Assembly: GCF_000741765.1 (NCBI RefSeq)
Contig: NZ_JGZU01000003.1
Span: 62,001-126,000, forward strand
Length of the DNA: 64,000 nucleotides
Direction of reading: 5' to 3'
DNA from: Bifidobacterium tsurumiense
Lineage (GTDB): Bacteria; Actinomycetota; Actinomycetes; Actinomycetales; Bifidobacteriaceae
The notes under the pieces are model-generated. The model was not told the origin of the DNA, did not search any database, and worked only from the letters and a program-made list of their open reading frames with translations. Position numbers and translations under genes: made by a program. Position 1 is the stretch's first letter, and every line of letters begins with the position of its first letter. This document shows, one piece after another, positions 46,096 to 56,580 of the stretch.

Positions 46096-46899
46096 GCTGT
46101 GAATTAGCTTTCTACCCTCTTGATAAGATTGTGTCACCATTCTTGATGTTCGAGAACCTGCTGTGAATTAGCTTTCTACCCTCTTGATAAGATTGCTTGG
46201 AAACACTGATGAACGCCGTCAGGGCTGTGAATTAGCTTTCTACCCTCTTGATAAGATTGAACGAACAGGAATTCCTCGACGGGCACGGCTGTGAATTAGC
46301 TTTCTACCCTCTTGATAAGATTGAGCACTAATCAGAGCTTGGCCGGATGCCGCTGTGAATTAGCTTTCTACCCTCTTGATAAGATTGTGCGACAAAGGAT
46401 ATGCGGTGACCGAGGGCTGTGAATTAGCTTTCTACCCTCTTGATAAGATTGCAGAGACATCTTCGACATGCTCTACCGGGCTGTGAATTAGCTTTCTACC
46501 CTCTTGATAAGATTGAAAGTGCTGCAAGAGACAGCAGAAAAAAGCTGTGAATTAGCTTTCTACCCTCTTGATAAGATTGCATTTCCTCCTTGGACAGCTC
46601 TCCCAGCGCTGTGAATTAGCTTTCTACCCTCTTGATAAGATTGCATCAACGGCATCCAGCCCGTCGAAGCCGCTGTGAATTAGCTTTCTACCCTCTTGAT
46701 AAGATTGAACGAGGATGACACATGCGAGGATGATTGCTGTGAATTAGCTTTCTACCCTCTTGATAAGATTGGATTTTGTGATTTCACGGATTCCAAAGCG
46801 CTGTGAATTAGCTTTCTACCCTCTTGATAAGATTGAGACTTCCACGCACGACGAAGCCACGTGGCTGTGAATTAGCTTTCTACCCTCTTGATAAGATTG
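46096..46899 (+). CRISPR. Type II-C CRISPR array: 13 repeats, 12 spacers
   Basis: Thirteen 36-base repeats begin every 64 bases from 46096 to 46864; each starts GCTGTGAATTAGC and ends CTCTTGATAAGATTG. I see no base differences among the repeats. All twelve spacers are exactly 28 bases. The repeat pairs with the tracrRNA in the plus-strand sense, so guides read spacer then repeat, left to right, converging on cas2. The repeat ends in TGATAAGAT, an extended -10-like element just before each spacer. Spacers could not be searched against phages or plasmids here. Confidence 0.98.
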
Positions 46900-46930
46900 A
46901 TCAATCTCGCCAAGAGGGTAGATTTCAACG
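46879..46930. terminator. Inverted degenerate repeat forming a hairpin with the last CRISPR repeat
   Basis: Bases 46902-46930 are a degenerate repeat copy in the opposite orientation: 18 of its 21 bases match the repeat 3-prime part (TCTACCCTCTTG-GCG-AGATTG on the minus strand). With the last repeat it forms a 12-base stem (46879-46890 with 46911-46922) enclosing the palindrome AGATTGATCAATCT. It would end transcription of the array and of cas2. Confidence 0.7.
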
Positions 46931-46949
46931 TTTTCAGGTTGTTTTGCGT

Positions 46950-47282
46950 TTAAAAAAGCAGCAAAGTGTCAGGTGTTTCATCTTCTAGTTGAGGCCTTAA
47001 ATTTGCAAATCGGAGAGATTTTGACCATTGCTTATCGGTTATGTGCAAAATCCTCACTTTTCCATTAGGTGGAAGATTTTCTTTGACTTTCAAAACAGTC
47101 GTACGGTTCCCATCTGCCGTTGGTGAGTAACGGGCATACACGGAAAACTGAATCATGCAATATCCCATATCCTGGAGCAAATGCCTGAACACAGCAGCAT
47201 CATGACGTTCTCGCTTGGTCAAAACAGGAAGATCGAACATAACAAGACACCACATTCCACCACTATCCTCGTCGATTTTCAT
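46950..47282 (-). CDS. cas2: CRISPR-associated endoribonuclease Cas2
   Basis: 110 residues. MWCLVMFDLPVLTKRERHDA holds the beta-1 strand with the conserved Asp of Cas2; YCMIQFSVYARYSPTADG and VRILHITDKQWSKSLRF are the next strands. Cas2 forms the scaffold between two Cas1 dimers for spacer insertion. It starts 2 bases after the cas1 stop. Met10 (47255) may be the real start. Its end lies 20 bases before the CRISPR hairpin. Confidence 0.96.
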   Translation of the reverse strand: MKIDEDSGGMWCLVMFDLPVLTKRERHDAAVFRHLLQDMGYCMIQFSVYARYSPTADGNRTTVLKVKENLPPNGKVRILHITDKQWSKSLRFANLRPQLEDETPDTLLLF

Positions 47283-47284
47283 GG

Positions 47285-48187
47285 TTAATCCTTGACATAT
47301 TGTGGAATTTCAATTTTGTCTAGCTTTCGCTCCACATACAGTGCATACTGCTGGCTGAAATCATTGATTTTGCTCGGAATCGTTAATCCTTCGCCATTGA
47401 ATTGTCTATTAATGTTGGAGATCAGATATCGCTTGACTTCCTTGTCAATTAACGAATCATTTTCGGATAGCTGTGAAACCTTTACGTCTACTGTAGGCCT
47501 GAAGACCTCTATCAAGTCATCTGCCAGACAGAAATAATTACCACCATTATGATGATGTATTCCCAAACATGGGCATAAACCAGCTGCGATAACGGCTTTG
47601 ATCGTGAAGCCTCTCAGTATGGTATATGCGTAATCTAGTTGCCCGTTCCTAGGATCACCGCTACCGGGGATTCTATGAAAATCGGAGTCTCTTGCAAACA
47701 GTGCCGACCAGTAATCTCGTGCAGCTCTTCCTTCCACATTTGTTAAATCCCCTGAACGGACTCCGGCAGCGAGTCCTCTAAGATGACCGCCACCGTCAAT
47801 GCCTAAAACATCCAGTACCGCTGCTTGTCCTCGGATCTTCGACTGAATGATTCGTCCCCAGAGATTCTTCTGCCGAGGTATCGTCTGTTCAATCTGTGCC
47901 CTATACCGCACGTTAATACGCGTATTGATATTTGACCATGGATGCATAGCCGAAATGGGGATACCTCGCCAGTCGCAAGTCATCACGGAAACGCCATACA
48001 CAGAGCATTGATGCAATAAACCGGCGGAACAATTGCAATGCAGTCCAATAAGCAAAACAGCAATATCAGATAGTGGCGCATCCGTGGATGTGTCTTTGAC
48101 CGAGTCATAAACCAGCAATCTGCCACGCTCATACTTCAATGAACCATGTAAATCACAACAATCCACGATGCGCCATGCACTTTGCAT
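47285..48187 (-). CDS. cas1: CRISPR-associated integrase Cas1 (type II)
   Basis: 300 residues. Cas1 cuts and joins new spacers into the array. The metal-binding residues are visible: Glu152 in TNVEGRAARDYW, His211-213 in LGIHHHNGGNYF, and the acidic group in LADDLIEVFRP (Glu227). The start WRIVDCCDLHGSLKYERGRL matches type II Cas1. It starts 11 bases after cas9 stops. With no cas4 or csn2 nearby, the subtype is II-C. Confidence 0.97.
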   Translation of the reverse strand: MQSAWRIVDCCDLHGSLKYERGRLLVYDSVKDTSTDAPLSDIAVLLIGLHCNCSAGLLHQCSVYGVSVMTCDWRGIPISAMHPWSNINTRINVRYRAQIEQTIPRQKNLWGRIIQSKIRGQAAVLDVLGIDGGGHLRGLAAGVRSGDLTNVEGRAARDYWSALFARDSDFHRIPGSGDPRNGQLDYAYTILRGFTIKAVIAAGLCPCLGIHHHNGGNYFCLADDLIEVFRPTVDVKVSQLSENDSLIDKEVKRYLISNINRQFNGEGLTIPSKINDFSQQYALYVERKLDKIEIPQYVKD

Positions 48188-48198
48188 CTCTGCCTTCT

Positions 48199-51100
48199 TT
48201 ACTCACGCCATCGATACGAGACAGGCAATCCAGAATTAGATGACCATCGAGGTTCACCTAGGCCATTTCTGCGTAGAACTTCAGGTTCAAAGCTTGACAA
48301 TACGTCTACGGCTGGTAACCAACCGGGCTTAAACATCTTGCCTAACACGCCTTGCTGCTCTATCGGCATCTTATCAATGCCCTCACTTGAGAGGAACAAA
48401 GGCCGCAGTCTTAGCCTTGAAGGACTGTAATATCCGTCAATCACCCAGCTTGAATAGATATGCGGGCTACTCGAATCCCTCAATACCTCTTCGTACTCTT
48501 TCACTTGACCCGTGTAGTTGACTTTCCCGAGATTTAATCGAATCTCGTCACCTATAAACAAGTGCCCTACAAACTCAGCGTGGCCACTCAAAATGGCATC
48601 CACTGTTCTTTTCTCACCATATCGCATGCTGAGCGATTGTGGCGGGAGCTCTGCGGAGAGTAAGTCTTCATGAGCGGCATGCACTAAGTCCGCAGCAAAG
48701 ACTCGAATCATTCCGTAGAAGAATCCAGTTTGCTTCCCTGCTTTATTGAATTTTGCACACTTATAAACACGAGCATGATGGAATCCATCGCCAATTTCGA
48801 CTGAGCCGCCATTGACCATAAGCTGTGCCGCGTCGGTTGCAAAGAACAGTACATCATCATCTGCCGCATAATGTTTGCCATTCACAGTGATTTCCCGGTC
48901 GCTATTTTCAGGCAACCCGTTTTTTGGATTGTATTCTGGAAGACGAGTGAGGGCAGCATACAGTGCCGGCGTGGACGCCTTATTGATTTGCTTCGCATCC
49001 AGAGCATCGCCCAGTCGCACTTTGACTAATTTGTGGATCGTGTCCTTATGGGCACGGGAATTGCCGAGTTCCAACCTAATGTTTCGAAGGACCTTTACTC
49101 GATCAGCATCCAGAGCATTGTTAATGAGTTCAAGCAATGAGTGCATGTCGTCAACCCACTCAAAATAACGAGGGCCTTTGCTGGTCCCAGCAGGATATTC
49201 TTTCCAATCCATCTCATTCTGATTAAGTTGATTTGTGTAGAACTGCGCCATTCTCAATTCATTTTTCTCATTGAGAATCATTGCCATGCCATGATGCATC
49301 AACGCGATAACCGCTGCATCGACAGCATGGTGCCTTCGATCAAGCCTTGTCTTTCCATGCGGACCAGCAAAATGAATCTGCTTTTCAATCCCCGAAAAGC
49401 GCCGGGCCATTGCCGTTACCTTGCCTGCATACACGAATACTTCAACTTGCCGATCCGGCAAATTCTCGGTATCTCGAGAAAGATATCGTTCAGAGTTGTA
49501 ATACCAGTCAATGCGTTTGTGAAGTTCATCCGCCATCCAAGCCACTGATTCTATTGAGCGATTATCAGGGGCCTCGTCCTCAGTCTTCTGTTGCAACCTC
49601 GCCTTGACCGCACGCATAAAGTTCAGGCTTTCCCTTCTGTTATACATACCGGCAGGAAAGAGGAAGCTATCGACGCGCTCAAGTGCAGCCTTGAGGGTTA
49701 TTCCGTGTTCGCTTGCATAATCACTATGGCACCACCTCGAAAACAAAGTATTCGACTTATTCCTATTGCAATTTGCGCACACCGCAGCCAAATTTGTCTT
49801 GGTATTGGTGGCTCCAACTCCCTTTCGAGGCACAATATGGTCTAGTTCGCAGCTTGAGAAGTCAATGAGTGATCCACAATACAGGCACTTACTCCCCTGC
49901 CGTTGGACCGCTTCCCAGCGCTTTATCTGCGAATCTTGATATCTATCAATCTTCGGATCCTCGCGCTTCATCTCCTGGAATATCGAATCCCTGTACTTCG
50001 CTCTTTGCTCTGTATCACGCTGATACATGCGAGCAACTTTCAACGAGCTAAATCCGTCACGAACGTGTTCGATATTAACACTGACAGGACGGCCCCATCG
50101 ATTCGTCACATTCATGAGATATCGATTCACGATTTTCAGGACTCGATCAACCGAAGGGTTACCCACGGGCTTACCAATGGGCTCTTGTGGCGGTCGCCAA
50201 TTATCGGTGACCCCCATACAAGTATTTGCGCGCCTCATGCAGGTTATCGGATGTGTTGAGTATACGATCCGCCATGTCAAGGCAGGCCCGCACTGAATAT
50301 GCGCTCGTCCGCTTGGCAGTTTGAGATTATCGAGTTGTGCCAAAGCCTCATCGTCAAATGAATCAATGAGATCAAAAGCGGAGGCATAGTCCAAATCATC
50401 TCGTACAGAATCGATATCGATGGTATTGCTCAACAATTCAATAAGATGTTCCCGTTCCTGGTCACTGGCTTCATTCCACCATGGGAGAATGACCTTCACG
50501 ACCAGTTTTTTCAGAGCACCTTCAGCATCACGAAGCGCAAAATAAGATTCCACGACAGGAGCCCTATTCGAAACCCTATCTTCACCGTCCTGAATGCCAC
50601 CGATTCCCCTGATTTCTCGGCGGGTCACTCCTAGACTCTGCGCAACATCTGACCATGTAGGTCGATCTTTGACATCCATATCGGCCAACACGTTGAATGC
50701 TCTTTGCTTTTCGCTAATGTTCAGCGGTCTTACGACCCCATCAACTTTTATACTGATATTCGAGAGTGCGGCAATTATTCTGAACCTCTGGAACGCCAGC
50801 GAAGCTTTCAATGCACGTGGTTCGCCGGTTAACACATCCTTGCCCACTCGATCCTTGGCCGAACCACGAGGTGATTTAGAGTCAAATATCTTGCTTATTA
50901 TCGAATGTTCCGTATCCTCGTCTATCCCTTGTTGCTGGCAAATATACGAAACCTCATATGCGTTATCCTCTTGCATGAGGCGCTGAGGAAAAAGCGTTTG
51001 GTTGTTCGAATACTTCTGATTCGTGCTCTTTCTGAATCTCGGAGCTGGATTACCGGCATTAGCTCTGACATATTCCACAGCGATTTGCGCAGGGGTGAGA

Positions 51101-51612
51101 CCGTCTTCCTTGTCACAACCACCCGAACTGCACAGAGACTCGTATTGCTTGGACAGATCATCAACATTCAGATCGTATAGTGACTGAACGGATTTATATG
51201 GGTTCCTCCAACCACGATGCCGTGCAATATGGCGGAAGGCTATCGAAAGAAACCTCTTACGAGTTTCCTCGTCCTCAATATACGCATCAGCCAGCTTTGC
51301 ACGAACCACCCAAGGCTCAAATGATTCGTCTCCATACTCTTCTATAGGCAGACCCAGTTCAGACAAAAAATGATCGAGCTTAGCCAGTCTTGCCCGCCTG
51401 CGTCGACGCATCCTTCTAGTTCGTCTGGCAATGCCAGAAATTAGCTTTCTAGTATCTCCTGTTTTATTGGAATTGGGATCAACACCCCCGTCATGAATGA
51501 CGCTTTGCATATTGAGGATTCTGATTGGTTTACCTTCCGAATCGACCTCAATAGCAGCCAATCCCGTTGAATTTAATCCGACGTCTACTCCGACGCGATA
51601 CATAATACCCAT
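48199..51612 (-). CDS. cas9: Cas9 endonuclease, type II-C
   Basis: 1137 residues, short as in II-C (AnaCas9 type). RuvC-I: VGVDVGLNSTGLAA with Asp10; arginine-rich bridge helix RRTRRMRRRRRARLAK (residues 64-79); RuvC-II: VSVNIEHVRDGF with Glu515; HNH: CELDHIVPRKG with His592 catalytic, framed by Cys pairs 576/579 and 612/615 that probably bind zinc; RuvC-III: RRHHAVDAAVIAL with His762 and Asp765. All catalytic residues are present. The last 300 residues should contain the PAM-reading domain, not predictable by eye. Start is ATG 51612, or 51603. A -10-like TATGAT lies 6 bases before ATG 51612, so the mRNA may be leaderless. tracrRNA lies directly upstream on the same strand. Confidence 0.98.
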   Translation of the reverse strand: MGIMYRVGVDVGLNSTGLAAIEVDSEGKPIRILNMQSVIHDGGVDPNSNKTGDTRKLISGIARRTRRMRRRRRARLAKLDHFLSELGLPIEEYGDESFEPWVVRAKLADAYIEDEETRKRFLSIAFRHIARHRGWRNPYKSVQSLYDLNVDDLSKQYESLCSSGGCDKEDGLTPAQIAVEYVRANAGNPAPRFRKSTNQKYSNNQTLFPQRLMQEDNAYEVSYICQQQGIDEDTEHSIISKIFDSKSPRGSAKDRVGKDVLTGEPRALKASLAFQRFRIIAALSNISIKVDGVVRPLNISEKQRAFNVLADMDVKDRPTWSDVAQSLGVTRREIRGIGGIQDGEDRVSNRAPVVESYFALRDAEGALKKLVVKVILPWWNEASDQEREHLIELLSNTIDIDSVRDDLDYASAFDLIDSFDDEALAQLDNLKLPSGRAHIQCGPALTWRIVYSTHPITCMRRANTCMGVTDNWRPPQEPIGKPVGNPSVDRVLKIVNRYLMNVTNRWGRPVSVNIEHVRDGFSSLKVARMYQRDTEQRAKYRDSIFQEMKREDPKIDRYQDSQIKRWEAVQRQGSKCLYCGSLIDFSSCELDHIVPRKGVGATNTKTNLAAVCANCNRNKSNTLFSRWCHSDYASEHGITLKAALERVDSFLFPAGMYNRRESLNFMRAVKARLQQKTEDEAPDNRSIESVAWMADELHKRIDWYYNSERYLSRDTENLPDRQVEVFVYAGKVTAMARRFSGIEKQIHFAGPHGKTRLDRRHHAVDAAVIALMHHGMAMILNEKNELRMAQFYTNQLNQNEMDWKEYPAGTSKGPRYFEWVDDMHSLLELINNALDADRVKVLRNIRLELGNSRAHKDTIHKLVKVRLGDALDAKQINKASTPALYAALTRLPEYNPKNGLPENSDREITVNGKHYAADDDVLFFATDAAQLMVNGGSVEIGDGFHHARVYKCAKFNKAGKQTGFFYGMIRVFAADLVHAAHEDLLSAELPPQSLSMRYGEKRTVDAILSGHAEFVGHLFIGDEIRLNLGKVNYTGQVKEYEEVLRDSSSPHIYSSWVIDGYYSPSRLRLRPLFLSSEGIDKMPIEQQGVLGKMFKPGWLPAVDVLSSFEPEVLRRNGLGEPRWSSNSGLPVSYRWRE

Positions 51613-51664
51613 TCGACAATCATATCACCCGAACAGGCGAACATCATTTTGCATGTCATGATAT

Positions 51665-51752
51665 AAAAAAACGGGGAGGCATTGCCTCCCCTGCAGAATT
51701 CTGCTTAGCATTCAAAGCGGCTAACTAGTCCGCTCTTACTGTGAATTAGCAG
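51665..51752 (-). ncRNA. tracrRNA
   Basis: Read on the minus strand: anti-repeat GAAACTGCTAATTCACAG (51739-51756), in which 12 bases pair with the repeat start, then a CT bulge, then GAAA pairs with repeat TTTC. This is followed by hairpins AGCGG/CCGCT (51716-51734) and GCAG/CTGC (51693-51704), and a terminator with 8-base stem (51673-51680 with 51684-51691) and seven U. A promoter fits: TTGCGT (51779-51784), 16 bases, TACCAT (51757-51762). The exact start is uncertain by a few bases. Confidence 0.88.
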
Positions 51753-52117
51753 TTTCATGGTATCACTATTCCTCAACAACGCAACCGACCGGCTAATATT
51801 TCAAATATTCAATACGTCCCGCTACTCGGCATGTCGCGGATAAATTGAGTATTTCTACCATGCCTCCAAAACGGTCTGATTTCCGGCACACGGCTTCTTG
51901 ATGAGAATCCAGTAAACCTCTACTACATTAGACTGAAATATCTAACAAATTCTCGTGTGAACATTACGTTTATCACAAGTATTTATAGGTAACAAATAGT
52001 CTTTGCAACGTGGTAATAACTTTATTTCAGAACGTGTTTTGGTTTATGGATATCAGTGACGATATCTTCCTCCCAACACTCTTTCTGAATCCCTTCCAGT
52101 ACTGCAAAGGTGTGGCA
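51753..52117. other. Gene-free stretch tracrRNA to GH35 remnant
   Basis: Contains the tracrRNA promoter (to 51784) and presumably the old promoter of the GH35 gene. AT-rich from 51930. No other RNA, repeat or gene seen. Confidence 0.5.
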
Positions 52118-55100
52118 ATGACGGGATATTTCTACTCACCCCACTCTGCACGCGCACAGCCGAGGCGTAACCGACTGTTAGGCAGAGCAATAGCAGCAAT
52201 CTGCGGTATGGCGCTCACTGCAACAGGGCTGTTGAACGTGCCCGCGACCATCGCAGCCGACACTCAAAGTTCAGTCATGGACTCAGTAACCAAATACACC
52301 CCCTCCCGCATTACTTTCCCAGGAAATGACAGGCAACCTCATGAAGTCAGTTTTGATGTCCGTTCCTTCAAAATCGACGGCGAGCGCATCAACATATGGT
52401 CCGGCGAATTTCATTATTGGCGTCTTCTTGATGTAAATGGCTGGTGTGATATCTTCCAAAAGATGCGAGCCCATGGCTACAATGCGGTCTCCCTCTACCT
52501 GTTCTGGGGATTGCACCAGAGCGAGGAAAATGGTCCGTTTGACTTCTCCCCCGGCACCGTCAAAGACCTCGATCTGTTGCTGAGCCTGGCCGAAGAAGAG
52601 GGGTTGTATGTCATTGCACGCCCTGGCCCATACGTCAACGCCGAGATTTCCATGGGCGGTCTTCCTGCCTACATGTCCAATTACGGCGGCGGATTGCGTT
52701 CGATGGATTCCAAGGCTCTGGCCGCCTCGGAATCATGGCTGACAGTAGCAAACGCAATCATTTCCAAGCATCAGGTCACCGATGGCGGCGGATCCGTCCT
52801 ACTCTCTACCAAGTAGAGAATGAGCTGACTGAAGGCAATGCAAAGGATCAGGAATTCCTAACCGAACTGGGCAGGCACGTCAAGGCAACAGGCATCACAG
52901 TCCTCTTGTTCCACAACGACTGGGGCATGGGCGGCCGCTTGAGCAAATACCACCGCAACAGGGTTGGATTTCTACGCCTACAACAAATATCCCGTCGGAT
53001 TTAATTGCAGCGCTGGCCGCAACAAAATCGATGATTCGGAAGCCAATTTCCGCCGTATCACTTCGACCAGCTCCAACTTCATCACTGAATCCCAGGGCGG
53101 CTCCTTCATCCCTTGGGGTGCAAGCTTCAACACCTCGGATTGCTACAACTACACTGATGAAGCTTTTACACGTCAATGGGGCGTGAACAATATCGGCAAT
53201 GGAGTAACGGCTTTCAACTTCTATATGGCCTATGGCGGAACAAACTGGGGATGGACCGGAACTCCCGCATCCGGTTTCACTTCATATGACTACGGTGCAG
53301 GAACAACCGAAGATCGTTCGATGACGCTGAAGTCCTCTGTCCAGAAAGAAAGGGGCTACTATATGCGTGCGGTGCCGCAAGTCGCTGCCATGGCACCGCA
53401 AAACACCGCCGCTGCCACCGATGTCGATGGCGACGAAGTGTCAACCTATTACAGAAGAGACCAGTATGCCAGCGATGCCACACTTTCGGCGACCGGCAAC
53501 GGTTCCCAGATTATTGCCGCACGTCTGAAGAACTCCAATTCTGAAACTGAGACCCGATTCCATTTGCCACTGAGTTTGGATCCACAAGCCGGAAGCGGTC
53601 CCGCATCCTCGACGACTCTTGTGGACGACACAACTCCTCTCAGGTGGAATACACAGGTTCGTGGTCACAAGTGGACGATGCAACGGCATCCGAAGGCACC
53701 ATTACCCGTTCCTCCACTCTTGGAGACTCAGCAACATTCAGCTTCGTGGGCACAGGGATGCGACTTTTGGTCGGCACAGGCGTCGATCATGGAAAATTCT
53801 CCGTTAGCATCGATGACGGGGACCCGGTCGAAATCACCAAGGCTACCGTCGATACGGAGCAGAATAAGCCCGCACAACTGGAAGTCTTCTCGGTATCCGA
53901 TCTCTCAGAAGGCGTCCACAAGATCGTCATCACCAATCTCGGCGGCGATACCGGTGACGTGATCTCCTTGGATGCATTTGAAGTCACCTCATCAACCTCG
54001 CCAAAGGTAGTCAATAACGATGATGCGTCAATAACTTTCTCACCCAACTGGGATTATGCATCTGGAAAGAAATGGACTTCCGGTGACATCAATGGCGACG
54101 AACATTTTTTCCAAGACTGACGGCTCCACGTATTCCTTCACCTTCACAGGAGTGGGTTTCGATCTGGTATCTGCATATTCCACAAACCATGGTTCTGCAA
54201 CGGTTCGCGTTGACGATGAAGTCGTGGGCCAGACCCACGAGGAAGTCACCAGCAGCGCATAACTGCAGAAAACTATGTTCAGCTGGCGAGCGGCAGACAC
54301 GTGCACACCATCAGAACACACAGTGTCAGTCACTGTGGATGGTCAAAGTTTCGTCGGCTCTTCCGACACTTTCGTCTCTTTGGATGCAGTGCGCCAGTAC
54401 CTTACCGCAGCATCATTGCCTGCGTATCCTTCAACTCAGCCGCGAAGCCCTGTAAGCTGGACGATCCCTCAAAAAGAAGGCACTGCGCTCACCCTTCACG
54501 GTCGCGACGCCTTACTGTTGACTGCAGACACCGTCATTGGAGGACACCAGCCGTATTACACCACCTCACAACTGTTCGGTGCGTCTATGGTCACGGATAA
54601 CGCCACGTTGCAATATGCCGTTGGCGTGAACGGCGATGACGGAGAAACCGTATTGCACTACTCGGCGGAACCCACCGTCGAGGCACCCGAGGGCGTAGAG
54701 AAAGTATGGGATGCTGCCACAGGACAACTGAGATTGAATTACCGGTACAAGGAGAATCCGCAGTCCATCACCATCACGCCAGCTGCTGATGACAATGAAG
54801 CGCCGCTTACTTTGCGTCTGAGTGACCGCACGAAGGCGAAAACCACCTGGATCCTGGACGCAGCAAAATCCGATGGCACAACGACACCGGCTGCTGTCGA
54901 AGGCGTGGAACTCGCTCGTACTGCAACCTTGGATGGAAGCAATCTGGCATTGACCGGCTCTGTGTCTCAGGCATCCTCGGCAACGGTCATCGCTCTAGCA
55001 GGAGTAACCACTGTCACATGGAACGGTGCAACACTAGGCAGCATCACTGATTCTGTGGCCAATGGTGAAACTGCAGACCCTCAGGAAATTACCCCGCAGA

Positions 55101-56400
55101 CATTCACTTTCGTCACCGCCCGCGATGACGGCGAATCAACAGTGGATTACGATGATTCGCAGTGGACTGTGGCCGACGACACCACTTCTCATCAAAGTGA
55201 GGATTACGATGGCATAGTGCGATACAACAATCGCGATGGGAACCAACAAGGGCATGGAACCCGGGGCGTCGTACTTGACGCCAATCACTATGGTTTCCAC
55301 ACCGGTTCTGTGTGGTATCGCGCGCATTACACCGCATCATCTGACGATCCAACAATCCGTCTCAAGACGACTGCATCAGCTGGAGCACCAGGACAAGGCA
55401 AGAACCCCGGATTCGCTCAAGTTTGGGTGAATGGACAATACGCAGGTTCCGTTCCAGCGACTGATGCAGGAAAATGGGTAAGCGTCTCAGCCCCCACTGG
55501 TTCGGTCAAAGCCGGAGAACCTGCGGTACTCGCCGTAATGGTGCATACTTTAGGACTCTCGCTTGATTGGAATAACGGAGCATGGGGCACTAAGTCACAG
55601 TCCAAGGAAAACCGAAGACTCTACGATGCCGAACTCAACGCCCAAGGAGCTGTCGAATGGCGCATCATGGGTGCCGGCACCGACTCCGCCAAGGATGGGA
55701 ACAACCCCTCCGGCACCATCTACAACAATGGTGGACTAGGAGGTGAACGTGCAGGATGGTATGCCGAGAATGTCGATGATTCCAATCGGACTGAGGCGGC
55801 AGATCTCCATGCAGATAAGACTGGCATCGCATGGTACCGTTCCAAGGTGACGCTGAATGTTCCCAAGGATCAGGATGTGGCCTTCAGACTAGATCTCCAG
55901 TCCGAAAAGTTCAAGACCTTGCAAGATCACTCGCAGGTCGCGATTTTCGTGAACGGCTAGAACACCGGTGTCTATATTGGCGATATGGGTCCGCAGACCT
56001 CATTCACCATCCCGCAAGGATTCCTCAACCTCAATGGAGAGAATTCGATTGCCTTGGCTGTGGCTGCCAAGGAAGCGGGTTCCGGACCAGACGTACCATT
56101 CACAACACAACAGCTCCTACGGAAGCAGAGGCAGTTATTCCGACAGGTGTAATAACTGATTCCTTTAATGTATCCACTGTGGCAGGAACGGCACCCGTGC
56201 TGCCCGAGAGCACAAAGGTGTCGTGGAGCGACGACAGCCAGACAGACGAGACCATAACATGGGATGAAATGCAAGCCGACCAGTATGCACAGGCAGGAAC
56301 CTTCGGAGGTCAACGGCACCGTGACCGTGCCAACGGCAGAAGGCGCCGACCCACAGGTCTACCAGGTCAAGGCTACAGTCACGGTCACTGCTGCAACAGC
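52118..56400 (+). pseudogene. Broken secreted GH35 beta-galactosidase with Ig-like C-terminus
   Basis: The start (MTGYFYSPHSARAQPRRNRL, then a hydrophobic AIAAICGMALTATGLLNVPA) is a signal peptide. The GH35 domain follows, with acid/base Glu in YQVENELTEG and nucleophile Glu in FITESQGGSF. The reading is broken at: CT insertion near 52802-52807; +1 near 52951; CT insertion near 53637; extra T at 54105-54110; TAA at 54260-54262; TAG at 55958-55960 (Trp codon in VNGWNTG); indel near 56094; extra G near 56306. Codons between the lesions remain well conserved. The end carries an Ig-like domain (KVSWSDDSQTDETITWDEMQ) and stops at about 56400, where a MATE fragment begins. Confidence 0.9.
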
Positions 56401-56401
56401 C

Positions 56402-56580
56402 TGCGTATCGTGAGATCCAGAAAAGTTGCCGACTATGGCCACACCTGTGGCATTGAATAATTGTTCCAGCACACCTGTTGCGGCCACTGGCAGAGCAAAT
56501 CTCAATACACGGTTCCAAATAGGACCGTTCAACATGTCAATGCTGTTGCTCTTGTGATCTTGAGACGCGACTTGGCGCAC
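56402..56580 (-). pseudogene. N-terminal remnant of a MATE transporter
   Basis: About 58 residues: LNGPIWNRVLRFALPVAATG, VLEQLFNATGVAIVGNFSG match the first membrane helix and loop of MATE-family efflux proteins. The frame then runs into the back of the GH35 Ig-like domain, so the remaining roughly 390 residues are missing. Start GTG 56580 follows AGGAGAA. Only a fragment; certainly non-functional. Confidence 0.75.

Noticed and set aside
46096-46899. Reading the array on the minus strand, in line with the cas genes
   Set aside because: The tracrRNA anti-repeat pairs with the plus-strand repeat start and sits before its own hairpins and U-tract; the opposite reading gives no matching hairpins.
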